From Lysobacter prati (GTDB lineage: Bacteria; Pseudomonadota; Gammaproteobacteria; Xanthomonadales; Xanthomonadaceae), in NCBI RefSeq assembly GCF_009765215.1, contig NZ_VLNV01000001.1:496001-560000 (forward strand): DNA of 64,000 bases, given 5' to 3'. Within the stretch, counting starts at the first letter, position 1. Every line of letters begins with the position of its first letter. The notes under the pieces were generated by a model. It was not told the origin of the DNA, searched no databases, and worked only from the letters and a program-made list of their open reading frames with translations. A program made the translations under genes and the position numbers. This document shows, piece after piece, positions 34,313-45,529 of this stretch.

Positions 34313-34776
34313 GGCTTGTTTCCGCCGGTCTCGGCGCTCTCGGCCGCAACTGCGGCGGCACGCGCGGTGCGACCTCCGATGTCGTCGAGTTCGCGCTGCA
34401 CGCGCTGTTCTGCTTGTTTGGACTCCTGCGCGCGATAGCTGTCGGCCAGTTGCCCGAGAACCTTGGTCTCGCGGCTGGCCAGCATCAGGCGTGCGCGCTC
34501 GACATCGCTCAGGCGCTTGCTGTTGTCGACCACGCCGGCCTGTTGCACCACCGCGGCATTGAGTCGCTCGCGGAAGGCGAGGCGGTTCACCAGCAGCGCC
34601 GGCACCGTCGTCGCGGTTGCAGGCGCGGCCGCGTATTCCTCGGCGTAGCGGCGCAGGGCATCCAGCCGCTCCTGCTGCGCGGCCAGCTCGCGTTCGCGCT
34701 CGGCGACATCGCGGGCGGCCTTGTCCTGGCGTTGCTGCACCACCTTGAGCAGGGGATCGAGACGTTGTGAACGCAT
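34309..34776 (-). CDS. fliJ: FliJ, export apparatus stalk protein
   Basis: 155 residues, almost all coiled coil with heptads and a charged N-terminus (RLDPLLKVVQQRQDKAARDV). It works with FliI and FliH. Overlaps fliK by four bases. Confidence 0.92.
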   Translation of the reverse strand: MRSQRLDPLLKVVQQRQDKAARDVAERERELAAQQERLDALRRYAEEYAAAPATATTVPALLVNRLAFRERLNAAVVQQAGVVDNSKRLSDVERARLMLASRETKVLGQLADSYRAQESKQAEQRVQRELDDIGGRTARAAAVAAESAETGGNKP

Positions 34777-34781
34777 CGGGA

Positions 34782-36179
34782 TCAGATCTCCAGGACTTGC
34801 GGCAGGGTTGAGGTGTCGGTGCCGTCGAGGAGGCGCGCGAGGGCCGCGCGGCTGGCTTCGACGTCGGATGCTTCGGTGACGTCCTGGCCGAGGAAAGCCT
34901 GGATCGCCGGCCAGCGCGCCATCGCCTCGTCGACCGCCGGATCGCTGCCGCGCTGGTAGGCGCCGATGGCGATGAGGTCGCGCTGCGCCGAGTACGCGGC
35001 CATCAGGCGCTTGAGCTTGCGGATGCGCTCGCGCCAGGCCGGATCCGTGATGTCCTGCATGACGCGGCTGACCGAGACCTCGACGTCGATCGCCGGGTAC
35101 TGGCCGGCGTCGGCGATGCGGCGGGTCAGGACGATGTGGCCATCGAGGATTGCGCGGGCGGCGTCGGCAATGGGTTCCTGCTGGTCGTCGCCTTCGGTCA
35201 GCACGGTGTAGAAGGCGGTGATCGAGCCGGCACCTTCGGCACCATTACCGGCCCGTTCCACCAGCTGCGGCAGCTTGGCGAACACCGACGGCGGATAGCC
35301 GCGCGTGGTCGGCGGCTCGCCGACGGACAGGCCAATCTCACGCTGGGCATGGGCGAAGCGGGTCAGCGAATCCATCAGCAGCAGCACGTGCAGGCCCTGG
35401 TCGCGGTACCACTCGGCGATCGCAGTCGCGCGCAGCGCGCCGTGCAGGCGCGCCAGCGGCGGCCGGTCGGCAGGAGCAGCGACGACCACCGAGCGGCGCA
35501 GGCCTTCCTCGCCCAGCGTGGCCTCGACGAAGTCACGGACTTCACGGCCGCGCTCGCCGATCAGGCCGACGACGATCACGTCGGCGGCGGTGTAGCGGGT
35601 CATCATGCCCAGCAGCGTCGACTTGCCGACGCCGGAGCCGGCGAACAGGCCGATGCGCTGGCCGCGACCGATCGGCAACAGGGCATTGATCGCGCGCACG
35701 CCGACGTCGAGGGAGCGGGTGATCGGTTCGCGCATCAGCGGATTGATCGCGACGCCGCCGAGGCCGACCCAGTTTTCGGCGCGGACCGGGCCGCGGCCGT
35801 CGAATGGCACGCCGTCGCTGTCGATGACGCGACCGAGCAGACCTTCGCCGACGGCGACTTCGCCGCGACGGCGCGTTGGTACCACGCGTGCGTTCGGCAG
35901 CAGGCCTTCGAGGTTGGCGGTGGGCATCAGGAAGGTGCGGTCGCCGGCAAAGCCGACGACTTCGGTTTCGACCCAGCGGCCGCCGGCGGTCTCGACGCGG
36001 CAGCGTGAACCGAGCGGGGCGCTGCAGCCGGAGGCTTCCAGGGTCAGGCCGACGGCGCGGCGCAGCACGCCTTCGCGTGCCAGGCCCAGTGACGGCGGTT
36101 GCGGATTGGTCGCGGTGAGTCGCGCGGCCAGGCGCAGGCCGCGCGCTTCATGCCAGTGGCTGGCGGCAACATTACTCAT
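34782..36179 (-). CDS. fliI: FliI, flagellar export ATPase
   Basis: 465 residues. Walker [17 protein letters not shown] at about residue 180, [17 protein letters not shown], Walker [18 protein letters not shown] and [18 protein letters not shown] are all intact. ATG overlaps the fliH stop. Confidence 0.97.
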   Translation of the reverse strand: MSNVAASHWHEARGLRLAARLTATNPQPPSLGLAREGVLRRAVGLTLEASGCSAPLGSRCRVETAGGRWVETEVVGFAGDRTFLMPTANLEGLLPNARVVPTRRRGEVAVGEGLLGRVIDSDGVPFDGRGPVRAENWVGLGGVAINPLMREPITRSLDVGVRAINALLPIGRGQRIGLFAGSGVGKSTLLGMMTRYTAADVIVVGLIGERGREVRDFVEATLGEEGLRRSVVVAAPADRPPLARLHGALRATAIAEWYRDQGLHVLLLMDSLTRFAHAQREIGLSVGEPPTTRGYPPSVFAKLPQLVERAGNGAEGAGSITAFYTVLTEGDDQQEPIADAARAILDGHIVLTRRIADAGQYPAIDVEVSVSRVMQDITDPAWRERIRKLKRLMAAYSAQRDLIAIGAYQRGSDPAVDEAMARWPAIQAFLGQDVTEASDVEASRAALARLLDGTDTSTLPQVLEI

Positions 36180-36787
36180 GCCGAAGCCTCCGGACTGGCG
36201 ATCAGCGCGGCATCGAGCACCGACTGCAGGCGCGCGGCAAGAGTGCCATCGATGCGGACGCTTTCGCTGTGCATGCGCAGTTCGCCGCGGCCCAGGCTGC
36301 TGTCGATGGTCAGGCGCACGCCATCGAGTCCGGCGAGGTGCGGTGCGAGCACGCCGAAGTCGTCCGGGTGCAGGCGCAGTTCCATCTCGCGACTGCCACT
36401 GCCGACCGCGTCGAGCGCTTCGCGCACGAGGTCGGCCAACAATGTCGCATCGGCGATGTAGGCGCGCCCGAGCAGGGTGCCGGCGATGCGCACGGCGAGG
36501 TCGGCCAGGGCGTCGGCCACTTCGCCGTCGAGACGGGCGAGGGGGCGGGTGAAGCCATCGAGGATGCCTTCGATCTGGGCCATCGTGCGGCGCACTTCGT
36601 CCTGCGCGGCAGCGAGGCCTTCGGCGTGGCCGCGGGCAAAGCCTTCGGCGTGGGCGGCTCGCTCGAGCGCCTGCAGTTCCTCGACGCTGGGCGGCGCCGG
36701 CAACGGCGGCAAGGGTTCCTCGGCGGCCAGGGCCAGGCCGGGCGCGTTCCAGCGGACCACGTCCAGTGGCAATGCCGAGAGGTTCAT
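36176..36787 (-). CDS. fliH: FliH, FliI regulator
   Basis: 203 residues. A helical N-terminal half ([20 protein letters not shown]) is followed by the C-terminal FliI-binding domain ([20 protein letters not shown]). Overlaps fliG and fliI by four bases each. Confidence 0.93.
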   Translation of the reverse strand: MNLSALPLDVVRWNAPGLALAAEEPLPPLPAPPSVEELQALERAAHAEGFARGHAEGLAAAQDEVRRTMAQIEGILDGFTRPLARLDGEVADALADLAVRIAGTLLGRAYIADATLLADLVREALDAVGSGSREMELRLHPDDFGVLAPHLAGLDGVRLTIDSSLGRGELRMHSESVRIDGTLAARLQSVLDAALIASPEASA

Positions 36788-37788
36788 ACGAAGGCCTCGG
36801 TCTTGGCCGCGAGCTGGATCTCGCCGCTATCGGCCATCTTGCGCACGATCGTGAGGATTTCCTTCTGCGCCGCCTCGACTTCGGCCAGGCGCACCGGGCC
36901 GCGTGCCTCCATGTCCTCGATCAGGATCTGCGCGGCGCGCTGCGACATGTTGCCGGTGATCTTCTCGCGGACCTTGGCTTCCGCTCCGCGCAGGGCGAGG
37001 GCGAGGCGCTCGCTGGGGACGTCGCGCAGCACGGCCTGCATCGAGCGGTCATCAAGGTCGGAGAGGTTGTCGAACACGAACATCAGGTCGCGGATGCGCC
37101 CGCCGAGTTCGCCGTCGACCTGGCCGATCGCGCCGAGGATCACCTCGTCCTGACCCGAGTCCATGAAGTTGAGGATGTTGGCGGCGACCTTGATGCCACC
37201 GACCGAGGACGACTTGAGGTTCTGGCTGCCGGCAAACTGGCGCGCCATCACGTCGTTGAGTTCATTGAGCGCATGCGGCGGAATGCCGTCGAGGGTGGCG
37301 ATGCGCACCAGCACGTCGGCGCGGACGCGGTCGGGCAGGCACTTGAGCACTTCGGCGGCCTGGTCGGCATCCAGGTGCGACATGACGATGGCGATGATCT
37401 GCGGGTGTTCCAGCCGCACCAGGTCGGCGATCGCGCGCGGCTCCATCCACTTGAGGGTGTCCAGGCCGGAGGTGTTGCGGCCGAGCAGGATGCGGTCGAT
37501 CAGGCTACTGGCGCGTTCCTCGCCCAGGGCCTGGGTCAGCACCGCACGCACGTACTCGTCGGCGCCGGAGCCCAGCCCGCTGGGCTGGGCGAGCACATCG
37601 ACGAAGTCGTCGAACACGCGCAGCACGTCGTCGCGCGAGACGCCGCCGACGGACGTCATCGCCACGCCGAGCTTCTGCACTTCCTTGGCGCCCATGTGCT
37701 TGAGCACTTCGGCCGCCTGCTGCTCGCCGAGCGACAGCAGCACGATCGCGGCGCGCTGCACACCGGACAGGGCCATCGGCTCAGCCAT
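36784..37788 (-). CDS. fliG: FliG, rotor protein
   Basis: 334 residues. The EHPQ motif ([15 protein letters not shown]) and the C-terminal torque helix ([20 protein letters not shown]) are clear. The ATG at 37788 overlaps fliF by eight bases; a second ATG at 37776 is possible. Confidence 0.97.
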   Translation of the reverse strand: MAEPMALSGVQRAAIVLLSLGEQQAAEVLKHMGAKEVQKLGVAMTSVGGVSRDDVLRVFDDFVDVLAQPSGLGSGADEYVRAVLTQALGEERASSLIDRILLGRNTSGLDTLKWMEPRAIADLVRLEHPQIIAIVMSHLDADQAAEVLKCLPDRVRADVLVRIATLDGIPPHALNELNDVMARQFAGSQNLKSSSVGGIKVAANILNFMDSGQDEVILGAIGQVDGELGGRIRDLMFVFDNLSDLDDRSMQAVLRDVPSERLALALRGAEAKVREKITGNMSQRAAQILIEDMEARGPVRLAEVEAAQKEILTIVRKMADSGEIQLAAKTEAFV

Positions 37789-39457
37789 CGGATTCGACCC
37801 AGTCGCGCACGACCTGCGCGACCCGCTTGGCGTCGGTGTTCACCGCCGTGCGTGCGACTTCGAGCTTCTCGTCGAAGTTCAGCTGCGCGGTGTTGGCGGC
37901 TTTGCCCGACTGCGGCGCGGACAGCGCCACCGGGATTTCTTCGTCCTGCGCGATCACCACCGCCGTGGCGGTAGTGGTGCGCGACTTCGGCGCGATCAAC
38001 TGGCGCAGGGCAGGGCGCAGCACGGTGAAGATCAGCAACAGCACTGCCAGGCCACCGAGCACGATCCGCAGCAGGTCGCGGGCGCGCGGGTTCTGCCAGA
38101 TCGGCGGACCGTCCTTGCCGATATCGACCGTTTCGCGGGCGAACGGTGCGTTGACGACCGAGACGACATCGCCGCGTTGCGAGTCGAAGCCAATCGCCTG
38201 CTCCACGAGCGTCTGGATCCGCGTCAGCTCGGCCGCGCTGAGCGGGCGCGCCTTGGCGGGCTTGCCATTCTCGCCGGCCGCCGCGGCGACGTTGTCGACC
38301 AGCACCGCCGCGGTGACACGACGGATGCGGCCCGGCGCCTGGCGGGTGTGGGTGAGGGTACGGTCGATCTCGTAGTTGCGAACGGCACTGCGGCTGCCCG
38401 GGCCGGTCGCGACAGCGGCGACAGGAGCGGGCGGCGTTGCAGGGGCTGCAGCCGGGTTGGCGCCATTGGCGACGGTATTGGCGGCCGTCGGCGTGTTGCT
38501 GACGCTGCCCGGAACACCTTGCGGCGGTGCGGCTGCGGCGCCCAGATTGCCCGATTCGGAAATCTGTTCGCTGCGGATCATCGCCGTCTCCGGGCCGTAG
38601 CGTTCGCTGGCCTGCTCGGTCTGGGCGAAGTCCATGTCGACGCTGACCTGGGCGCTGATGCGGCCCGGGCCGGTCATCGGCTCCAGCAGCTCCTGGATGC
38701 GCTGCACGTAGACCGATTCCTGCCTGCGCTGCTGATCGAACTGTTTGGCGCCGATGGCATCGTCGCTGTCGGGGTCGGCGTTGGAGAGCATGCGTCCGAA
38801 CTGGTCGACCACGGTCACGCGCTCGGGCGGCAGCTCGGCGATGCTGGACGCGATCAGGTGCACGATCGCGTCGACCTGGCCGCGTTCGAGCGTGCTGCCG
38901 GTCTGCAACTGCAGCACCACCGACGCGCTGGCCGGCTCGTTCTGGCGGGTGAAGGCGCTGGGCTTGGGCAGCGCGAGGTGCACGCGTGCTTCGCGCACCG
39001 GACGCAGGTTGCCGATGGTGCGCGCCAGTTCGATTTCCAGCGCGTGCTGGTAGCGCGCGTTCTCGATGAACTGGCTGGTACCGAAGCCCTGGTCGCCCTG
39101 GATGGATTCGAAGCCGGCGGTGTTGTCGGCGGGCAGTCCGGCCGAAGCCAGCGCCATCTTTGCGGCGCCGAGCTGGTCGGTCGGAACCGCCAGTGCGCCG
39201 CTGCCGGTGTCGATGCGGAACGGGATCTGTGCGGTGCGCAGCAGCTCGGACGCTTCACCGGTGGCCTTGGCGTCGAGGCCGGCGAACACCGGCACGTAGT
39301 CGGGTTTCTGCGTCCAGAAGAACAGCCACAAACCGAGGGCGACGGCGGCGGCGACCATCGCGAACATGCCGAGCTGGCGCACCGCGGGAATGTCCTGCAG
39401 GCGACGCAGGTCGCGCAGGGTGCCGGCAGGGCCTTGGGGAAGTGCGATCACGCTCAT
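37781..39457 (-). CDS. fliF: FliF, MS-ring protein
   Basis: 558 residues. Membrane helices at about 25-45 and 430-450 frame the periplasmic ring-building domains (YVPVFAGLDAKATGEASELL; VRVARVHLALPKPSAF-type VREARVHLALPKPSAF). The C-terminal tail that binds FliG is present ([13 protein letters not shown]). An Ala/Pro-rich insert of about 60 residues precedes the ring loop. Confidence 0.97.
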   Translation of the reverse strand: MSVIALPQGPAGTLRDLRRLQDIPAVRQLGMFAMVAAAVALGLWLFFWTQKPDYVPVFAGLDAKATGEASELLRTAQIPFRIDTGSGALAVPTDQLGAAKMALASAGLPADNTAGFESIQGDQGFGTSQFIENARYQHALEIELARTIGNLRPVREARVHLALPKPSAFTRQNEPASASVVLQLQTGSTLERGQVDAIVHLIASSIAELPPERVTVVDQFGRMLSNADPDSDDAIGAKQFDQQRRQESVYVQRIQELLEPMTGPGRISAQVSVDMDFAQTEQASERYGPETAMIRSEQISESGNLGAAAAPPQGVPGSVSNTPTAANTVANGANPAAAPATPPAPVAAVATGPGSRSAVRNYEIDRTLTHTRQAPGRIRRVTAAVLVDNVAAAAGENGKPAKARPLSAAELTRIQTLVEQAIGFDSQRGDVVSVVNAPFARETVDIGKDGPPIWQNPRARDLLRIVLGGLAVLLLIFTVLRPALRQLIAPKSRTTTATAVVIAQDEEIPVALSAPQSGKAANTAQLNFDEKLEVARTAVNTDAKRVAQVVRDWVESDG

Positions 39458-39539
39458 CGGTGCGGGTCTGCTGCGTAGAGGTGGTGGCGGGTCGGCGGGC
39501 GGTGCGGTGGACTTCTAGAGACCGACTAGATCGGCGTGC

Positions 39540-39899
39540 TCAGATAGGCATGTTCATTACGTCCTGGTAGGCCTGCACCAGTCGGTTGCGCACTTCGACC
39601 GTGGCGCGGAACGCCACCTGCGACTGCTGCATCGCGACCATCACCCGCGCCAGGTCGGCGCGTGGGTCGCCCACTTCGAACGCCTGCTGCAGGCTGCTTG
39701 CATTGGCCTGGGTCTGGCTGACCTTGTCGATCGCGTTCGACAGCGTCTGCTGGAATCCGGGCGTGCCATTGACGCCTGAGGCTGCCCGGTTGCCATCGAT
39801 CGCGATCTCGTTGCCGATCGGCGCGTCGGCCACCGCACCGCGCGAACGCATCTCGTGCGCGCGGATCTGGGAAAGGATCGATGAGATGGCGTCGGTCAT
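39540..39899 (-). CDS. fliE: FliE, hook-basal body junction protein
   Basis: 119 residues ending in the canonical FRATVEVRNRLVQAYQDVMN. It joins the MS ring and the rod and opens the fliEFGHIJK unit. A perfect sigma-54 promoter lies 36 bases upstream of the start. Confidence 0.96.
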   Translation of the reverse strand: MTDAISSILSQIRAHEMRSRGAVADAPIGNEIAIDGNRAASGVNGTPGFQQTLSNAIDKVSQTQANASSLQQAFEVGDPRADLARVMVAMQQSQVAFRATVEVRNRLVQAYQDVMNMPI

Positions 39900-39934
39900 C
39901 TGTCAGTCGCTGCCAAACGGGCTTGCAGTGACTA

Positions 39935-39950
39935 GGCAAGGCGCGTGCCA
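39935..39950 (-). promoter_or_regulatory. Sigma-54 promoter of the fliE operon
   Basis: On the minus strand: TGGCACGCGCCTTGCC, a full match to TGGCAC-N5-TTGC. It lies between fleQ and fliE and fits RpoN2/FleQ control. Confidence 0.9.
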
Positions 39951-39958
39951 GAGCGGCG

Positions 39959-41457
<1,499 letters not shown>

Positions 41458-41461
<4 letters not shown>

Positions 41462-41871
41462 GCCACGTCTCCAGAACCGGCCGTCGCGGCCGCGCCCGAC
41501 GAAGCGGCCAGCAGCGCCTCCAGCAGCGGTACCACGTCGTGCAGGTAGGCCAGCTTGCTGACGAAGGCATCGGCACCGGCGCGCAGGGCGTGCTCGCGGT
41601 GTTCGCCGTCGTCGAAGTGGCTGGCGATGACGATGAAGGGCGGGTTGTCCTGCGCCTTGATCAGTCGCGTCGCCTGCAACCCGCCCATTTCGGGCATGGC
41701 CAGGTCCATCAGCACCGCATCCGGGCGCAGTGTCTCGCACTGAGCGATCGCCTCGATGCCGTTGCCGGCGGTGCCGACCACGTTCAACCACGCCAGCCGG
41801 CGCAGGCTGCGCATCGCCGCGGAGATGAAACCGGGATGGTCATCGACCAATAACACGTTCAGTTGCTGCAT
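41458..41871 (-). CDS. vemR: VemR, single-domain response regulator
   Basis: 137 residues from the ATG at 41871, which has AAGGA nine bases upstream; an ATG at 41880 adds three residues but sits directly on that site. With this start the phospho-aspartate is D56 ([13 protein letters not shown]). The order rpoN2-vemR-fleQ is the one described in Xanthomonas, where VemR modulates FleQ and RpoN2 in motility and virulence. Followed by fleQ with a four-base overlap. Confidence 0.88.
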
Positions 41872-41884
41872 CTCGTTCATTCCT

Positions 41885-43276
41885 TCAGCCCGCCATTCTG
41901 CGACCGGGCATGCGCTGGCGCGCCCGGGCCGGTCCGATCGAAAGTTGGTCGCGGTATTTGGCGACGGTGCGCCTTGCCACGCGCACGCCCTGGCGGGCGA
42001 GCAGTCCGGCGATCACGTCGTCGGCCAGCGGTGCTGCGGCCGGTTCGGACTCGATCAGGCGCTTGACCATGGCGCGCACCGCGCTGCCGGCGACTTCGGC
42101 GCCTTCCAGCCGCACCGCGAACAGGCGCTTGAGCTCGAACGTGCCGCGCGGGGTCTGGATGTACTTGCCACTGACGATGCGCGAGACGGTCGACTCGTGC
42201 ATGCCGATCGCCTCGGCGACCTCGTTGAGCGTCAGCGGGACAATGGCTTCCTCGCCGCGGTCGAGGAAGGCGCTCTGGCGCTCGATCAGCACCTGCGCCG
42301 TGCGCAACAGGGTGTCGTTGCGCATGTGCAGGCCGCGAACCAGCCAGCGGGCCTCGTCGAGCAGGCCGCGCAGGACTGCGTGGTTGCCGCCATTGCCTGT
42401 CAGGGCGCGCTCGCAATGCGCGGCGATGCGGACCTTGGGAGCGGTGCGCGGATTCAACGCCACGCGCCAGGCGCCGCCTGCGTGCCAGGCGACCACGTCC
42501 GGGACCACGTGCGCGCCTTCGTCCTGCGGCAGCGATTCGATCGGATGGGCGCGCAGGGTGAGGATCACTGCGATCGCGGCGCGTACGTCATCCAGCGGGG
42601 TGCCCAGCGCGGAGGCGAGGGCGGCATCGTCGTGTGCGGCCAGCAGCGGCAGATGGTCTTCGAGGATGCGCATCGCAATGCCGCGCACCGGACTGTCAGG
42701 CTGCTGGGCCAGCTGCGCGCGCAAGCACTCGCCGGCATCGGCTGCGGCCATGCCCGGCCAGTCGCCATGCAGCAGGCGCAGGCGCACGACTTCAAGCTCG
42801 TCGGCCTGGGCCGGGAACGCCTGCGCCGCAAGCGTCGACAATTCGGCGAGGGGTTGTTCGAGGTAACCGTTGTCGTCGCAGTGGTCCAGCCACCAGGCGG
42901 CCACCGCCAGATCGCGTGCATTCCAGTGCACGGCGAGCAGTTCCAGCAGGCGCACGCGCGGGTCGCTGGAGCCTTGTGCGGCGATGCGCGCGGCGGCGTC
43001 ATCTGCGTCGCCGCCGGCCATGCCGCCGCCGGAAAGGAAGCTGGGTTCGGGAAGCTCGTCCCAGGCTGCGGCCTCGAGACTTGCTATATCGGCTTCGCCG
43101 GTCGCTTCGCTGTCGTCGGCAGGCTCTTCCTGCTCCAGCAGCGGGTTGCGCTCCAGCGTCTGCCGAAGTTCCTGTTCCAGTTGCAGCGAGTTCAGTTGCA
43201 ACAACCGGATCGACTGCAGCAGTTGCGGCGTCAAATTGACGCCCTGCACGAGATTGGTGCGGATTGCGGCTTTCAC
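41885..43276 (-). CDS. rpoN: RpoN2, sigma-54 factor
   Basis: 463 residues, GTG start at 43276 with AGGGGA seven bases upstream, giving the family N-terminus VKAAIRTNLVQGVNLTPQLL. Region I is Gln/Leu-rich (LLQSIRLLQLNSLQLEQELR), the helix-turn-helix is LNEVAEAIGMHESTVSRIVS, and the RpoN box reads ARRTVAKYR near the C-terminus. Divergence from housekeeping sigma-54 and the location indicate the flagellar paralogue RpoN2. Confidence 0.93.
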   Translation of the reverse strand: MKAAIRTNLVQGVNLTPQLLQSIRLLQLNSLQLEQELRQTLERNPLLEQEEPADDSEATGEADIASLEAAAWDELPEPSFLSGGGMAGGDADDAAARIAAQGSSDPRVRLLELLAVHWNARDLAVAAWWLDHCDDNGYLEQPLAELSTLAAQAFPAQADELEVVRLRLLHGDWPGMAAADAGECLRAQLAQQPDSPVRGIAMRILEDHLPLLAAHDDAALASALGTPLDDVRAAIAVILTLRAHPIESLPQDEGAHVVPDVVAWHAGGAWRVALNPRTAPKVRIAAHCERALTGNGGNHAVLRGLLDEARWLVRGLHMRNDTLLRTAQVLIERQSAFLDRGEEAIVPLTLNEVAEAIGMHESTVSRIVSGKYIQTPRGTFELKRLFAVRLEGAEVAGSAVRAMVKRLIESEPAAAPLADDVIAGLLARQGVRVARRTVAKYRDQLSIGPARARQRMPGRRMAG

Positions 43277-43384
43277 TTCGGTTCCCCTGATCAGCATCCA
43301 GCCGATCCCCGTGACCATCGTCAACTTTCCGTGACGGCTATCCGATAGGGGCAAACCTACAGGTCACTAGGGGTATACCTGTAT

Positions 43385-43428
43385 CAATGTCAGGGGTTCC
43401 CTGACATTGCGTCGTGGTTTCGACGCAA
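43385..43428. promoter_or_regulatory. Two overlapping inverted repeats upstream of rpoN2
   Basis: CAATGTCAGGG-GTT-CCCTGACATTG is followed, with a 3-base overlap, by TTGCGTCG-TGGTTT-CGACGCAA. They lie in the 195-base gap between the LuxR-type regulator gene and rpoN2. There is no T-run, so operator, attenuator and mRNA end are all possible. Confidence 0.5.
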
Positions 43429-43471
43429 GCGGTCCGGACCGTGACGAACGTTGACGCACTGCGTCAGTTTG

Positions 43472-44155
43472 TCAGCGCCGGTCGTGGTGGCGCATTGCGA
43501 TGCGCAGCAGTTCCACGGCGTTGCGCACGCCAAGGGCTTCCATCATCCGGGCGCGATGGGTTTCCACGGTCTTCACGCTGATGCCCAGGTCGGCGGCGAT
43601 CTGCTTGGTGGTGCGGCCCGTGCCCAATGCCACCAGGATCTCGCGCTGGCGACGCGGCAGGCTGTCGATGTCTTCCATGCCCTTGCCGGCGCCCTTGCCA
43701 TCTCCGTTGCCATTGCCGTTGCCGTTGCTGACCTTGTTGCGGGCTTGGTAGCCCTGCAATTGCGGTGCCGAAACCTGCGGACTGAGGAAGGTGCGACCCG
43801 AGGCCGCCGCGCGCACCGCGATTTCCAGCTCGGCCGGCGCCGCTTCCTTGACGACGAACCCGCTGGCACCACGCAGCAGTGCTTCACGCACATGCAGGGC
43901 ATCGTCGTGCATCGACATGATCACGACGGCGGTGTCGGGGCATATGCGGCGCAAATCGGCCAGGGCGTCGAAGCCGCTGCGGCCGGGCAGGGACAGATCC
44001 AACAGCACGATGTCGGGCTGGTGCTGCTGTGTACGCACAATCACTTCGTCAGCGTTGCTCGCTTCGGCGACGACTTCAATGTCGGCAAACGACTCCAGCA
44101 ACCGACGCACACCTGCGCGAACGAGGGTGTGGTCGTCGCAAATCAGTACTCGCAC
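43472..44155 (-). CDS. NarL/LuxR-type response regulator
   Basis: 227 residues, GTG start at 44155 with AAGGGGA upstream. Receiver with D53 (IVLLDLSLPGRSG) and a C-terminal LuxR helix-turn-helix (LPRRQREILVALGTGRTTKQ, ISVKTVETHRARMME). Between them is a Gly/Asn-rich linker made from a hexanucleotide repeat. It lies upstream of rpoN2 and may regulate the cluster; no partner kinase is adjacent. Confidence 0.9.
   Translation of the reverse strand: MRVLICDDHTLVRAGVRRLLESFADIEVVAEASNADEVIVRTQQHQPDIVLLDLSLPGRSGFDALADLRRICPDTAVVIMSMHDDALHVREALLRGASGFVVKEAAPAELEIAVRAAASGRTFLSPQVSAPQLQGYQARNKVSNGNGNGNGDGKGAGKGMEDIDSLPRRQREILVALGTGRTTKQIAADLGISVKTVETHRARMMEALGVRNAVELLRIAMRHHDRR
43704..43727. repeat. 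Hexanucleotide microsatellite in the regulator linker
   Basis: Four units of CCRTTG in tandem, coding Asn-Gly repeats on the minus strand. Copy-number change would alter linker length without shifting the frame. Confidence 0.7.
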
Positions 44156-44251
44156 AACGCGTGTTCCCCTTTGCACCACCCGGCCAAGATAGCCGCAGTG
44201 TGCAAAGGAGGGCAGCGCTGTTAGGCCGTACTGTGACCGCCGTTGGATAAA

Positions 44252-44827
44252 TCAGCGGGCACGCCGGCTCTCGGCCACCGCCCGGCGGTGGACCCGGAAC
44301 AGGTGCCGCTCGAGGGCGGCGCCCAGGGCCGCCGAAAGCGGGCCGAAGCGCAGCCAGACGCGGGGTTTGCCGTCGCTGCCGATATCGCAGCCGTGCACGG
44401 TCGCGGTCAGCTCGAGCGGCGATGGCAGCCAGTCAGCCGGCTGAATGCGCAGGCGACCGACCGTACCCACGGGGATGGAGGCATCCACGCCCAGGCAGGC
44501 CCCCTGCGACGACCAACGCAATGCGCGCAGCGGGTCGGCGCCATGGTTCCCGGCCAGGGTGGCGACGAGCGCGGTCAACAGGTCCAGCTTGGCCTCGATG
44601 CGCAGCACCGCGTGGTCGGCCGGCGGTTCGCCTTCTTCGCTGCTGGCGCTGTCCTCGACGACGGCGAGGGCGCGCAACAGCATTTCGCCGCGCGTCCACA
44701 GCGCCTGGATCTGGGCCTGGTCGAGCGCGCCGGGCAGGAATGCCGCGGGCCGCAATTCGTCGCAGGCGAGGGTGTCGCCGAACACCGTGTCGAACGGGCC
44801 GCCTGCAGTCATGCCGGCTGCCGTCAT
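44252..44827 (-). CDS. PilZ-like domain protein (atypical)
   Basis: 191 residues. The N-terminal half is helical; the C-terminal half looks like an atypical PilZ beta barrel (LSPVGR-like GACLGVDASIPVGTVGRLRI, then TATVHGCDIGSDGKPRVWLR) and ends in a helix (ALERHLFRVHRR). The classical RxxxR c-di-GMP motif is not obvious. The ATG overlaps the FliT-like stop, so it belongs to the fliDST unit. Possible c-di-GMP input to motility; moderate certainty. Confidence 0.65.
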   Translation of the reverse strand: MTAAGMTAGGPFDTVFGDTLACDELRPAAFLPGALDQAQIQALWTRGEMLLRALAVVEDSASSEEGEPPADHAVLRIEAKLDLLTALVATLAGNHGADPLRALRWSSQGACLGVDASIPVGTVGRLRIQPADWLPSPLELTATVHGCDIGSDGKPRVWLRFGPLSAALGAALERHLFRVHRRAVAESRRAR

Positions 44828-45114
44828 GCCAGTTCCCGCAGCCAGGCGTTGGCGCCACGGCGGTCGGCATGGAGCCGGGCGAGCGCCGCTTCGGCGCCGT
44901 CGCGTGCCTCGCGCAGCTCGTCCACCAGCGCGTTCTGCTGCCGCAGCAGATCGAGCCAGAGGCTGTCGTTGCGCAGCGGCGATGCGAACTGGAGCACGAT
45001 CGCCGCGAGTTGCTCGTGGTGCCGGGCCAGCAGCGTGTCGGCCAGGGTCCAGTCGTCGGCGGCAATCGCCGCGCGGACCTCGTCCACCGGCAGCACGGGC
45101 GGAACGGGCACCAT
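44824..45114 (-). CDS. FliT-like small helical protein
   Basis: 96 residues, helical, with no strong motif. Its position right after fliS (start ATG overlapping the fliS stop) and its size match FliT-type chaperones of FliD. Sequence alone does not prove the family. Confidence 0.6.
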   Translation of the reverse strand: MVPVPPVLPVDEVRAAIAADDWTLADTLLARHHEQLAAIVLQFASPLRNDSLWLDLLRQQNALVDELREARDGAEAALARLHADRRGANAWLRELA

Positions 45115-45506
45115 CAGACCGTCTCCGGCGAGATCGCCCGCCATGCCGATTCGATGTCGCCCAGCAGGGCATCGACTTCGTGCAGCGGCGCGGCATCGTT
45201 GTCGAGGTTGGCCGCGAGCAGGCGTCGCTGGGCGTAGTCGTAGAGTGCCTGCAGGCCCCCGGCGATCTCGCCGCCGGCTTCCAGGTTCAGGGCGCCGTTG
45301 AGGCCACCGATAATCGTGCTGGCGTCGGTGATCGCCTGCGCCTTGCGCGGCAGGTCGCCGCGGTCGAGGCAGGCAATGGCCAGGCGCGCACGTTCGCGGG
45401 CGCCGGCCAGCATCAACGCGATCAGCTGGTGCGGATTGGCCTCGAGCACGGCGCTGGATACGCCGGTCTGGCGGTACTGGTTGGCGTAGGTGCGGGCACT
45501 GTGCAT
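45114..45506 (-). CDS. fliS: FliS, flagellin chaperone
   Basis: 130 residues. YANQYRQTGVSSAVLEANPH and LIALMLAGARERARLAIACL are the classic N-terminal pattern. It holds FliC in the cytoplasm before export. The start at 45506 gives the normal length; the frame is open upstream inside fliD. Confidence 0.95.
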   Translation of the reverse strand: MHSARTYANQYRQTGVSSAVLEANPHQLIALMLAGARERARLAIACLDRGDLPRKAQAITDASTIIGGLNGALNLEAGGEIAGGLQALYDYAQRRLLAANLDNDAAPLHEVDALLGDIESAWRAISPETV

Positions 45507-45529
45507 GGCGCGGCTCGTCAGGGGTGGGG

